From UBA6059 sp965227155 (GTDB lineage Bacteria > Bacteroidota > Bacteroidia > Cytophagales > Cyclobacteriaceae): a stretch of DNA of 64,000 nucleotides. Numbering within the stretch: the first letter of the stretch is position 1; every line of letters starts with the position of its first letter. The position numbers and the translations under genes were made by a program. The stretch spans positions 1 through 64,000 of the forward strand of contig OZ245731.1 in the NCBI GenBank assembly GCA_965227155.1, written 5' to 3'. The notes below the pieces were generated by a model, which searched no databases, was not told the origin of the DNA, and saw only the letters and a list, made by a program, of their open reading frames with translations. Positions 18,770 through 27,204 of the stretch are shown in pieces.

Positions 18770-19174
18770 ATGGCTGGATACTCTAAGACACCATTAGCCA
18801 AAAAACTTGGCTTAAAACCAAATATGCATGCATTGATCATGAATGCCCCAAAAGAATACACTGCATTTTTTGAGGGTATTCCAGAAAACATCCACTTTAA
18901 TACTCCGGGTAATACACAATTTGACTTCATCCATGCTTTCCTAAAAAGTAAAGACCAGCTACAAAAAGATTTCTTCATTATGAAAAATCAATTGAACCCC
19001 ACAGGAATACTTTGGGTGAGCTGGCCAAAACAGAAAAAAGATAATAATTCAGACCTATCCAGAGATTTTATTCGGGAGTTCATCCTTGAAAATGGCCTTG
19101 TCGATGTGAAGGTCTGTGCCATTGATGAAACATGGAGCGCCTTGAAATTTGTCTATCGATTATCGGACAGGTAA
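18770..19174 (+). CDS. DUF3052 family protein
   Basis: A protein of 134 residues starting MAGYSKTPLAKKLGLKP, the typical opening of DUF3052 proteins. The ATG at 18770 is preferred to an upstream in-frame TTG at 18728, which lies inside the terminator hairpin. The middle contains NAPKEY and LNPTGILWVSWPK, the latter a family hallmark. No catalytic residue is known. Its end faces the end of the thioredoxin-like gene with no gap. Confidence 0.78.
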   Translation: MAGYSKTPLAKKLGLKPNMHALIMNAPKEYTAFFEGIPENIHFNTPGNTQFDFIHAFLKSKDQLQKDFFIMKNQLNPTGILWVSWPKQKKDNNSDLSRDFIREFILENGLVDVKVCAIDETWSALKFVYRLSDR

Positions 19175-19801
19175 TTATGCGTACAACTCCCGAAATATAT
19201 TGGCTAGTTCAAGCTGAATAGTCTGCCCTTTGTCAGCATTATACCACTGCTGCATAGTCACCTGAAACTCCTTATAAGGTACGGAATGAGACTCATTACG
19301 CCAGTGTGTATACATTTCTTGTAGTGGCTTTGGCCGCGGCCCCCAGGTTGCAAGTACCACGTAGCTGGCATTGTAAATGATCAATTTTGGTATCGATCTA
19401 CCTCCATTTGTAAGAAATAGGTCCATCAATTCGAGATTATCATCCCTGTATACCAGCTTAAAATCAATATGTGGTTGCGCCTGAGCAATTTTGGCAAGTA
19501 TTGGCACTGCATTCGCAGCATCACCGCACCAGCTTTCAGTAATCAACAGCCAATGCTGTGTCTCCTTTATTTTCTCAAGAATAGCAGCTAGTCCATGATC
19601 AATAATTGCAGTTTTCTCTATCCGCTTCATCCGCTGGGCATTCAATTTTGTGTAATAGGCCAGTTCCTCCGTTTGACTCGGACCTGAGGTGGCATTTCCA
19701 GCCACCTGGTCTGCCACCTGCTCTTTATAGGCTTCATAGCTCATGGAATTCTCCAAAGCTTCATTAATTGCCTTGCTTATAGCTAACTGTGTTGTTTCCA
19801 T
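19175..19801 (-). CDS. Thioredoxin-like fold protein with single active-site cysteine
   Basis: From the ATG at 19801 the protein starts METTQLAISKAINEALENS and holds a thioredoxin-like domain: LLITESWCGDAANAVP carries the active-site region as W-C-G-D-A, so the resolving cysteine of CxxC is absent. FKLVYRDDNLELMD and GGRSIPKLI, with the cis-proline, follow. Several Bacteroidota proteins of this kind share the WCGDA motif. A longer frame runs to 19900 but would overlap the DUF3078 gene end; I prefer the shorter start. Function unknown, possibly redox sensing or a one-cysteine reductase. Confidence 0.78.
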   Translation of the reverse strand: METTQLAISKAINEALENSMSYEAYKEQVADQVAGNATSGPSQTEELAYYTKLNAQRMKRIEKTAIIDHGLAAILEKIKETQHWLLITESWCGDAANAVPILAKIAQAQPHIDFKLVYRDDNLELMDLFLTNGGRSIPKLIIYNASYVVLATWGPRPKPLQEMYTHWRNESHSVPYKEFQVTMQQWYNADKGQTIQLELANIFRELYA

Positions 19802-19880
19802 ATCTACACAATACGAAGTGCCAAAGATTAGTTTTGAATTTTGACTAACTAACCCTCCAAGTATCGCCGTACCGACAGTT

Positions 19881-20813
19881 TTATTCCTTTTTGGCGCCAA
19901 AGTTATAGGTTAGCCCTACGCCAAAAACACTTTTAAATTGGGTTCTGGGACCAGAGCCGGTAAGCACATCACTATCATTGAACTGATCAATATTGATATC
20001 ATCATCATAGATCATCTGGATCACCCAGTTTACAGATAGCCAGTCATTGACTTTCATGGCAATAGCATTTTCAAAATTGATATCGATGTTGCCAAAATTT
20101 TCCAGGTAGTTGGCAAACATCTCCAGCTTGGTATCAAAATTCACATTTTCGGCTACTTCCTTGCGGAATTTCACCTTCAAAAAAGAACCTATTTCTGCCC
20201 GAGACCTGCTCCCTTCGGCAATCATATTGCCATTAGCATCAAATTCAGCTGCTTCTACCCCAAAGGCACCCGCATTGGCTAGTGTCTGATCTGTCACAAA
20301 TGTAAACTTGCCGGTAGCCGGTCCATAGGTAAGTGAGAAATTCTCCGAAGGGGTCCAGTCCAAACCACTGGAAATCAACAAATAACCGGGAGCCATAAAG
20401 TCAGAAATTTTGGTGCCATCAGCATTTACACCTTCGTAAAACTGTGTGCGGAAGTCCAGTATATTGGTCCAGTAGGTCTTCTCTCCTACCTGATGGCCAT
20501 ATTGAGTCACAATATTCAATCGATCATCGGTTTTCTCTACACTACTATCTCCCTGTCTGATCACACCATAACCCATAATGATATCATTCTCCCATTTGCT
20601 TTTTCCCTTCACATAGTTTGCAAAAAGGTTAACATATCCATTGAGCGATACCGAGTTATCACCACCGGCAGCCCAGTTGGTGAGGGAAACCTGCGAAAAA
20701 GTGAGTGAGGTCATACCACCTTTTTTCCAATACGTAGTATCTGCTTCCTGACTGAAAGCTACCAAAGAAGTGAAGCCAGAGAAGAGCAATAAAAAAGCGA
20801 CTGAAAATTTCAT
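19881..20813 (-). CDS. DUF3078 domain-containing outer-membrane protein
   Basis: A 310-residue protein with a signal peptide (MKFSVAFLLLFSGFTSLVAFSQ) and the DUF3078 opening WKKGGMTSLTFSQVSLTNWA, then GGDNSVSLNGYVNLFANY. Alternating short strands such as NFDTKLEMFANYLENF and VFGVGLTYNFG suggest a beta-barrel in the outer membrane. The family is nearly confined to Bacteroidota and has no known role. It lies 80 bases from the acyl-CoA ligase start-to-end boundary on the same strand. Confidence 0.85.
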   Translation of the reverse strand: MKFSVAFLLLFSGFTSLVAFSQEADTTYWKKGGMTSLTFSQVSLTNWAAGGDNSVSLNGYVNLFANYVKGKSKWENDIIMGYGVIRQGDSSVEKTDDRLNIVTQYGHQVGEKTYWTNILDFRTQFYEGVNADGTKISDFMAPGYLLISSGLDWTPSENFSLTYGPATGKFTFVTDQTLANAGAFGVEAAEFDANGNMIAEGSRSRAEIGSFLKVKFRKEVAENVNFDTKLEMFANYLENFGNIDINFENAIAMKVNDWLSVNWVIQMIYDDDINIDQFNDSDVLTGSGPRTQFKSVFGVGLTYNFGAKKE

Positions 20814-20892
20814 GTTATAGGTTTTAAAATTTCAGTCGCAAAAATAGAAATATAGGCCAATGAATAGCCTAGAATATCAAATAAGATTCTAA

Positions 20893-22587
20893 TCAGGCAG
20901 CCTCATAGGTATTGCTTTTCAAATCATTCTCCTTAATTATCCTACGAAGTATTTTGCCAACATTTGATTTAGGCAATTCATCGGTGAAAGCCACATACTT
21001 AGGACATTTATAAGCTGTAAGCTCTTCCTTGCAGAATGCCTTGATCTCATCTTCTGTGAGGCTGTCGTCTTTTTTCACAATGTAGACTTTTACTGCCTCT
21101 GTAGATTTTTTATCAGGTACACCTATAGCACCTACTTCCAGAACCTTTGGATGTGAGGCAATAACATTCTCCACTTCATTAGGGTAAACATTGAAGCCGG
21201 ATACCAAAATCATTTCTTTCTTTCTATCCACAATGCGGATAAATCCATCATCATCCATGATACCAATATCCCCGGTCTTGAACCACTCACCGCGCATTAC
21301 ATTGGCTGTCTCTTCAGGTTTATTCCAGTATCCTTTCATTACCTGAGGGCCTCTGGCGCAAATTTCGCCCGGTTTACCTACCTCTACTTCATTACCGTCA
21401 TCATCAGATATCATGATTTCAGTGCTTGGTATAGGCAGACCGATTGTTCCAACACGATCAGTACCATCAAGCGGATTGGTAGTCAATACCGGCGAAGTTT
21501 CAGTAAGTCCATAGCCCTCTGCCAAAGGTGACCCGGTTACCTGCTGCCATTTTTCAGCAACTACCTTCTGTACTGCCATACCACCTCCAAATGCTACTTT
21601 CAATTTGGAAAAGTCAAGGTTTTTAAAGCCTTCAGCATTGAGCAATCCATTAAATAGGGTATTTACACCGGTAATGACTGAAAACTTATGCTTGCCTAAC
21701 TCTTTAATGAAGCCCGGCATATCCCTTGGGTTGGTAATCAAGATGTTTTTTGCTCCAAACTTGAACATAACCAGCGCATTGCATACCAAAGCAAATACGT
21801 GATACAGCGGTAGTGCTGTTATCGCTACCTCTTCTTTCTCCTTAAGTAATGGACTCATCCAGGCATGTACCTGCACTAGGTTTGCAACTATATTTCTATG
21901 CAATAGCATGGCTCCTTTGGATACACCAGTGGTACCACCAGTATATTGAAGGAAAGCAATATCATCACCGCTCAGCTCAGGCTGCTCAAAAGGATTTTTT
22001 CCGCCTTTGGCAAGCGCATCTTTGAATTTGATGGCATTGGGAAGTGAATACTTTGGCACCATCTTTTTCACATACTTCACTACGAAGTTTACAATGCTGC
22101 CCTTGAGGCCACCGACCATATCACCTATTTCTGTAACGATCACATGCTTGATGTCAGTTTTAGCGATAATCTTTTCCAGGTTAGCGCCAAAATTGGCAAG
22201 AATGACTATTGCGGTAGCACCCGAATCCTTAAACTGATGCTCCATCTCATGTGGTGTGTAGAGTGGATTGGTATTCACTACCACTATACCTGCCCTGAGA
22301 GCACCAAACATAGCGATGGGGTACTGCAAAAGATTGGGTGACTGAATAGCCAGTCGGTCACCTTTTTTCATTCCCAGATTTTTGGTCAGGTAGGATGCAA
22401 AATCTCGGGTTAGTAAATCCAACTCCTTGAAAGTAATCACCTTACCCATATTCTCAAAGGCAGGTAAATCACTATACTTCTTGAAGCCATCCTCGAAAAG
22501 GTCAGCCAGAGATTTGTATTCGTTAGGATCAATTTCTTTCGGAATACCTTGAGGGTATTTAGAAAACCAAGGGTAGTCTTTCATCAT
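20893..22587 (-). CDS. fadD: Long-chain fatty acid-CoA ligase
   Basis: A 564-residue adenylate-forming enzyme that activates fatty acids as acyl-CoA for beta-oxidation or lipid synthesis. The ATP/AMP signature is YTGGTTGVSKGAML (about 215-228), then YGLTETSPV, GEWFKTGDIG, DRKKEMILVSGFNVYP (fatty-acyl-CoA synthetase signature) and the C-terminal catalytic lysine in KSNVGKILRR. The usual FadD length is about 560. ATG codons at 22587 and 22584 are adjacent; either could be used. It has no close partner gene. Confidence 0.93.
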   Translation of the reverse strand: MMKDYPWFSKYPQGIPKEIDPNEYKSLADLFEDGFKKYSDLPAFENMGKVITFKELDLLTRDFASYLTKNLGMKKGDRLAIQSPNLLQYPIAMFGALRAGIVVVNTNPLYTPHEMEHQFKDSGATAIVILANFGANLEKIIAKTDIKHVIVTEIGDMVGGLKGSIVNFVVKYVKKMVPKYSLPNAIKFKDALAKGGKNPFEQPELSGDDIAFLQYTGGTTGVSKGAMLLHRNIVANLVQVHAWMSPLLKEKEEVAITALPLYHVFALVCNALVMFKFGAKNILITNPRDMPGFIKELGKHKFSVITGVNTLFNGLLNAEGFKNLDFSKLKVAFGGGMAVQKVVAEKWQQVTGSPLAEGYGLTETSPVLTTNPLDGTDRVGTIGLPIPSTEIMISDDDGNEVEVGKPGEICARGPQVMKGYWNKPEETANVMRGEWFKTGDIGIMDDDGFIRIVDRKKEMILVSGFNVYPNEVENVIASHPKVLEVGAIGVPDKKSTEAVKVYIVKKDDSLTEDEIKAFCKEELTAYKCPKYVAFTDELPKSNVGKILRRIIKENDLKSNTYEAA

Positions 22588-22723
22588 TTTTTAGGGTTAA
22601 GATTAGATTTTCTACACAACAATATTTTTAAAAGAATGTCTAAAAATATGCAATAAATCTGTTGCGAAGGAATTTTCCCAAATCAAATTATGTGGCCGGA
22701 GATATTGCTCCTGGGGAATGAGT

Positions 22724-22764
22724 AGCAAAAGAAAAAGGTCTGAAAACTTCTATTCCAGACCTTT
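22724..22764 (-). terminator. Rho-independent terminator-like hairpin
   Basis: On the minus strand AAAGGTCTG (22764-22756) pairs perfectly with CAGACCTTT (22743-22735) around a 12-base loop, followed by TTTTTCTTTTGCT. It stands 26 bases downstream of the tRNA-like segment on the same strand and about 140 bases upstream of fadD. It probably ends a short transcript from this gap, or it could be an attenuator in the fadD leader. Confidence 0.6.
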
Positions 22765-22789
22765 ATAAACAACATTAACCCAAAAATGA

Positions 22790-22842
22790 TGGCTGTGAAT
22801 CAAGGAATCGAACCTCATTGTTTTCTGCACCAGCAAATCACA
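22790..22842 (-). ncRNA. tRNA-like relic (acceptor stem, T-arm and encoded CCA only)
   Basis: On the minus strand TGTGATT (22842-22836) can pair with ATTCACA (22800-22794) in six of seven positions, as an acceptor stem. It is followed by an 18-base middle, then TGAGG-TTCGATT-CCTTG, which matches the T-arm with the universal TTCRANN loop and two wobble pairs, and ends G-CCA. The D-arm and anticodon arm are missing, so it cannot be a normal tRNA. It may be a deletion relic, an old attachment site, or a small RNA. A terminator hairpin lies just downstream. Confidence 0.4.
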
Positions 22843-23003
22843 GTACTTTTATCACGATTGCTAACAAATATTTTAATTAGCTGACACAAAGCTAACAAGT
22901 ACTTGCTTTTCTTAAAAATTTTTAAATATTTTTACATAAAAAATATATTCTATCTAATTTCGCTGTTTTGATATTAGCAAAAAGCAAAAACCGCACGCTG
23001 TAA

Positions 23004-23465
23004 ATGAGCAAGAATTACGAAATTGACAATGTAGATCTAAAAATCCTCAATCTTTTAATGGAGGATGCAAAAATTCCATATACTGAAATAGCTAAAAAGG
23101 TATTTGTTTCCGGTGGTACTGTCCATGTGCGGATGAAAAAACTCGAGGAGATGGGTGTGGTGCAGGGAACTACTTTGAAAATGGACTACTCCAAATTAGG
23201 ATATGATGTTACCTGCTTCCTGGGCATATATCTAATGAAGAGTTCCCTATACTATCAGGTAGTAGAGGAATTAAAGAAAATACCTGAGATCGTAAAAATC
23301 CATTACACAACAGGTAATTACAACATCTTCCTAAAAATACATTGTAAGGACACCCGACATCTGCGTGATGTGCTCCACGATAAAATTCAGAAGGTGGATG
23401 GGATAGAAAGAACAGAGACCTTTATAAGCCTCGAAGAAAGTTTAAACAGGCACTTAAAATTTTAA
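23004..23465 (+). CDS. Lrp/AsnC family transcriptional regulator
   Basis: A 153-residue regulator: an N-terminal helix-turn-helix (IDNVDLKILNLLMEDAK to VRMKKLEEMGVV, residues 6-53) and a C-terminal AsnC ligand-binding (RAM) domain of about 80 residues containing YYQVVEELKKIPEIVKIHYTTG. Such proteins form octamers and sense amino acids. The gene is followed by a strong terminator, so it is not part of the suf operon. Its target and effector cannot be read here. Confidence 0.92.
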   Translation: MSKNYEIDNVDLKILNLLMEDAKIPYTEIAKKVFVSGGTVHVRMKKLEEMGVVQGTTLKMDYSKLGYDVTCFLGIYLMKSSLYYQVVEELKKIPEIVKIHYTTGNYNIFLKIHCKDTRHLRDVLHDKIQKVDGIERTETFISLEESLNRHLKF

Positions 23466-23481
23466 ACAGCATCTCATAACA

Positions 23482-23510
23482 AAACCGACTTCTCGTCGGT
23501 TTTTTCTTTT
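23482..23510 (+). terminator. Rho-independent terminator after the Lrp-type gene
   Basis: ACCGAC (23484-23489) and GTCGGT (23495-23500) form a six-bp stem, extended by A-T pairs, with a five-base loop and the tail TTTTTCTTTTTTGG. It lies about 20 bases after the regulator stop and separates it from the suf operon. Confidence 0.85.
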
Positions 23511-23603
23511 TTGGCCTTACAACCTGTTTAACGATAACTCAAAAATATTTATCAATAAGCAAAAAAAATGACCTGTGGGAACATATGTCCTCAGGTCTTG
23601 TTG

Positions 23604-23611
23604 TACCTTTG
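23604..23611 (+). promoter_or_regulatory. -7 box of the suf operon promoter
   Basis: TACCTTTG matches TAnnTTTG exactly and sits 35 bases before the sufB ATG at 23647. No consensus -33 TTTG is found at the right spacing; transcription would begin near 23618. Confidence 0.4.
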
Positions 23612-23646
23612 AGCTTAATTATAATTATTCTAAATAGCTGCCGCTT

Positions 23647-25104
23647 ATGAGTAAAGATGTAAAAAACGACGAGCAAATACTGGAAGAATTTACTTCAAAA
23701 GAATATGAACATGGATGGCATATAGATTTTGAAGCGGATGAAGCTCCCAAAGGGCTCAATGAAGAAATCATACATTTTATATCAGCGAAAAAAGAAGAGC
23801 CGGAGTGGCTACTCGAATGGCGTCTGAAAGCTTTTAGAAAATGGCAGCAAATGAATGAGCCTAAATGGCCCAATGTAAAATATCCGAAACCAGATTTTCA
23901 GGATATCAAATATTATTCCGCCCCTAAAAAGTCAAAGAAACTCAATAGCCTTGATGAGGTTGATCCAGAGTTGAGGGCAACCTTCGAAAAGCTAGGTATC
24001 TCACTTCAGGAGCAGAAAAGACTAACCGGAGTGGCGGTAGACGCAGTAATTGACTCTGTATCGGTTGGCACAACATTCCAAAAGCAGTTAAAGGAGCTGG
24101 GCATTATTTTCTGTTCATTCAGTGAAGCGGTTAAAGAGCATCCTGAATTGGTGAAAAAATACATGGGCTCTGTAGTACCGGCCAATGATAATTATTATGC
24201 GGCCTTGAATTCAGCAGTTTTCAGCGACGGATCATTTTGCTACATACCTAAGGGTGTAAGGTGTCCTGTTGAGCTGTCCACTTATTTCCGTATCAATGCT
24301 GCCAATACGGGTCAGTTTGAGCGTACATTAATCGTAGCTGAAGAAGATTCATATGTAAGCTACCTCGAGGGCTGTACTGCACCACAGCGCGATGAAAATC
24401 AATTGCACGCGGCAGTGGTAGAGATTTTTGCGGAAAAAAATGCAGAAGTCAAATACAGCACGGTTCAAAACTGGTATCCTGGTGATAAGCAGGGCAAAGG
24501 AGGTATTTACAATTTTGTAACCAAAAGGGGACTCTGTAACGGAAACCATTCCAAAATATCGTGGACACAAGTGGAAACCGGTTCAGCAGTGACCTGGAAA
24601 TATCCATCATGTGTGCTCAAAGGTGACCACTCGGTAGGTGAGTTTTATTCTGTAGCCGTAACAAATAACTTCCAACAGGCCGATACAGGTACAAAAATGA
24701 TTCATATCGGTAAGAATACCCGATCAAGAATTGTATCTAAAGGTATATCAGCCGGGCAATCGCAAAATAGCTACAGGGGTCAGGTTCATGTGATGAAACG
24801 TGCTGAGAATGCACGTAATTTCTCGCAATGTGATTCTTTATTGATGGGTAATAAATGCGGTGCGCATACATTCCCATATATAGATATTGAAAACAAATCT
24901 GCTCAGGTAGAACACGAGGCTACTACTTCCAAAATTGGTGAGGACCAAATCTTCTACTGCCTGCAAAGAGGTATTGATGAAGAGGCCGCTATTGCGCTGA
25001 TTGTCAATGGATTTGCTAAAGAGGTGCTTAACAATTTACCTATGGAATTTGCCGTAGAGGCACAAAAACTATTAGCCCTTACACTAGAGGGTAGCGTTGG
25101 TTAA
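23647..25104 (+). CDS. sufB: Fe-S cluster assembly scaffold SufB
   Basis: SufB is the scaffold subunit of the SufBCD complex on which Fe-S clusters are built in the cytosol. The 485 residues are the usual length. Hallmarks are GVAVDAVIDSVSVGTTF, SYLEGCTAPQ, HAAVVEIFAEKNAEVKYSTVQNW, NGNHSKISWTQVETGSAVTWKYPS and GNKCGAHTFPYIDIEN-KSAQVEHEATTSKI at the C-terminus. It heads the operon; sufC starts 24 bases after its stop. Identity is sure. Confidence 0.97.
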   Translation: MSKDVKNDEQILEEFTSKEYEHGWHIDFEADEAPKGLNEEIIHFISAKKEEPEWLLEWRLKAFRKWQQMNEPKWPNVKYPKPDFQDIKYYSAPKKSKKLNSLDEVDPELRATFEKLGISLQEQKRLTGVAVDAVIDSVSVGTTFQKQLKELGIIFCSFSEAVKEHPELVKKYMGSVVPANDNYYAALNSAVFSDGSFCYIPKGVRCPVELSTYFRINAANTGQFERTLIVAEEDSYVSYLEGCTAPQRDENQLHAAVVEIFAEKNAEVKYSTVQNWYPGDKQGKGGIYNFVTKRGLCNGNHSKISWTQVETGSAVTWKYPSCVLKGDHSVGEFYSVAVTNNFQQADTGTKMIHIGKNTRSRIVSKGISAGQSQNSYRGQVHVMKRAENARNFSQCDSLLMGNKCGAHTFPYIDIENKSAQVEHEATTSKIGEDQIFYCLQRGIDEEAAIALIVNGFAKEVLNNLPMEFAVEAQKLLALTLEGSVG

Positions 25105-25128
25105 TTTTTTATTTGAAACAACATTAGG

Positions 25129-25884
25129 ATGCTTACAATCAAAAATCTACATGCCAATATAGATGGCAAGGAAATATTAAAAGGTATTGACCTTACCGTT
25201 AAACCCGGAGAAGTTCATGCGATCATGGGCCCTAATGGCTCAGGTAAAAGTACATTGGCTTCTGTACTTGCAGGAAGGGAAGATTATGAGGTAACAGAAG
25301 GTGAAATTGACTTCATGGGTAGCGATCTCTTGGAGATGTCACCTGAAGATCGGGCCAGAGAAGGCGTATTTCTTGCTTTCCAATATCCCGTTGAGATTCC
25401 CGGTGTTACCACCACTAACTTCTTGAAGACTGCTGTAAATCAGGTAAGGGCTCACAGAGGACAGGATCCTATGGATGCAGTAGAGTTCTTAAAGACTCTA
25501 AAAGAGAAAATGAAGCTTGTAGAAATTGACCAGGCTTTATTAAGTAGGTCTTTAAATGAGGGTTTCTCGGGTGGTGAAAAGAAAAGGAATGAAATATTCC
25601 AAATGGCCATGTTGGAGCCAAGATTGTCGATTCTTGATGAAACTGATTCCGGTCTGGACATTGATGCGCTCAAAATTGTAGCCAATGGTGTAAACAAGCT
25701 TAAATCTGATAAAAACGCTACCATCGTAGTAACCCACTACCAGCGATTGCTGGATTATATAGTACCCGATTTTGTACACGTACTTTACCAGGGTAAAATC
25801 GTAAAAAGTGGAGACAAAACTTTAGCACTTGATTTGGAAGCTAAAGGCTATGATTGGATCAAGGAAGAATTGACAACTGCTTAA
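25129..25884 (+). CDS. sufC: Fe-S cluster assembly ATPase SufC
   Basis: The ABC-type ATPase of the SufBCD scaffold complex. Walker A is GPNGSGKST (residues 35-43), the ABC signature is FSGGEKKRNEI, and Walker B ends LSILDETDSGLDIDAL, the SufC form in which Asp-Glu-Thr-Asp replaces the usual sequence. There are no membrane segments. At 251 residues it is full length. Gaps of 24 and 9 bases to sufB and sufD show one operon. Confidence 0.97.
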   Translation: MLTIKNLHANIDGKEILKGIDLTVKPGEVHAIMGPNGSGKSTLASVLAGREDYEVTEGEIDFMGSDLLEMSPEDRAREGVFLAFQYPVEIPGVTTTNFLKTAVNQVRAHRGQDPMDAVEFLKTLKEKMKLVEIDQALLSRSLNEGFSGGEKKRNEIFQMAMLEPRLSILDETDSGLDIDALKIVANGVNKLKSDKNATIVVTHYQRLLDYIVPDFVHVLYQGKIVKSGDKTLALDLEAKGYDWIKEELTTA

Positions 25885-25893
25885 TAGGTCGCT

Positions 25894-27204
25894 ATGCAAA
25901 CATTACTGGATCATTTTAAGCAAGACTTTGAGTCTTTTGAAAATTCTTTAAATGGCGAAAAGCAATCAGAGGCTCATGCACTTCGTAAATCAGCTTTCGA
26001 AAAATTGGTTGAGCAAGGATTCCCCGGCAAAAAGTCTGAGGAATACAAGTTTACACCACTCACTGCTGCGCTAGAGAAGAATTTTCCTGATATAAGCTAT
26101 GTAGAATCAAGTTCAATTTTAGATAAATCCACCATTGAAAAGCATTTTTTGGTAAAAGATGCAATCAATCTGGTGTTAATAGATGGGAGGTTCGTACCTG
26201 AGCTCTCTTCAAAAGCCGAAGGTTTTGAGCTTTGCTCGCTGGCAGAGGCTAGAAAGAAGCATAGTGAAGATTTCAACAATCACTTTGCACAATACACGGC
26301 TAAAGCTGACGATCCTTTTGTGGCCTGGAATACAGCATTTGCCACCGAAGGCATCTTCATAAAAGTGGCAAAAAATAAAGCTATTGAAAAGCCGGTGATG
26401 ATCAACAGTTTTTTCACTGATGCGCTCAACCACAAGGCGGGCAGAAGTAGAAATCTGATCGTCATAGAGCAGGGCGCTCAAATTAAATTAGGTGAAAATT
26501 ATATCTCTCTGGGAGAGGAAAAGCATTTTACCAATTTTGTAACTGAGGTATTTGTAGGCCAAAATGCACGTTTGGAGCTAACTAAAGTGCAAAATGAAAA
26601 TGAAAATGCCTACCAGTTTACGCATACTCAGGTTTTCCAAGAGAGGGATAGCCATTTTACAGCTAACACAATTACCCTCACCGGTGGCATGATTCGAAAC
26701 AATATCAATATTGCTTTGAACGATGAAAACTGTGAGGCACACATGTATGGTTTATACTTATTAAAAGGCAAAACACATGTGGACAACCATACCGCAGTAG
26801 ACCATATCAAGCCAAATTCATTCAGCAATGAATTGTACAAAGGGGTACTAGATGAAAAATCGAGGGGAGTTTTCAATGGAAAAATCTTCGTAAGACAGGA
26901 AGCGCAGCAAACCAACGCCTTCCAGTCCAACAATAATATTTTGCTGTCTGAAAATGCTACTGTAAATACAAAACCCCAATTGGAAATATGGGCAGACGAT
27001 GTGAAATGCTCACATGGATGCACCATCGGACAGCTGGATGAGGAAGCCATATTCTACCTGAGGGCCAGAGCAATCGGCGAACAGGAAGCCAAGGCAATGC
27101 TTTTATACGCATTTGCCAACGATACATTGAGCAAGATCACCATCGATCCTCTCAGAGATCATTTAGATCAGCTTCTTTCAAAAAGACTACTCCATAATGG
27201 CTGA
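25894..27204 (+). CDS. sufD: Fe-S cluster assembly protein SufD
   Basis: The SufB paralogue that completes the scaffold. The N-terminus is helical and variable; the C-terminal beta-helix contains KTHVDNHTAVDHIKPNSFSNELYKG, then FNGKIFVRQEAQQTNAFQS and CSHGCTIGQLDEEAIFYLRARAI with the conserved Cys/His region. The 436 residues are usual. Its end overlaps the start of sufS by eight bases, which suggests translational coupling. Confidence 0.96.
   Translation: MQTLLDHFKQDFESFENSLNGEKQSEAHALRKSAFEKLVEQGFPGKKSEEYKFTPLTAALEKNFPDISYVESSSILDKSTIEKHFLVKDAINLVLIDGRFVPELSSKAEGFELCSLAEARKKHSEDFNNHFAQYTAKADDPFVAWNTAFATEGIFIKVAKNKAIEKPVMINSFFTDALNHKAGRSRNLIVIEQGAQIKLGENYISLGEEKHFTNFVTEVFVGQNARLELTKVQNENENAYQFTHTQVFQERDSHFTANTITLTGGMIRNNINIALNDENCEAHMYGLYLLKGKTHVDNHTAVDHIKPNSFSNELYKGVLDEKSRGVFNGKIFVRQEAQQTNAFQSNNNILLSENATVNTKPQLEIWADDVKCSHGCTIGQLDEEAIFYLRARAIGEQEAKAMLLYAFANDTLSKITIDPLRDHLDQLLSKRLLHNG

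Larger units (their letters stand above)
22588..23003. other. 416-base intergenic region between fadD and the Lrp-type regulator
   Basis: Both neighbours are transcribed away from this gap. It holds a terminator-like hairpin (22724-22764), a 53-nt tRNA-like segment (22790-22842) and a very AT-rich stretch from 22915 that probably carries the promoter of the regulator. I see no coding frame here. Confidence 0.6.

Noticed and set aside
22790..22842. Intact tRNA or tmRNA
   Set aside because: Only 18 bases separate the acceptor strand from the T-arm, so D and anticodon arms are missing; a tmRNA would need about 350 bases and would run into the Lrp-type gene.
26628..27050. 140-codon frame antisense to sufD
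   Set aside because: Runs wholly within sufD on the opposite strand, without family match or signals.
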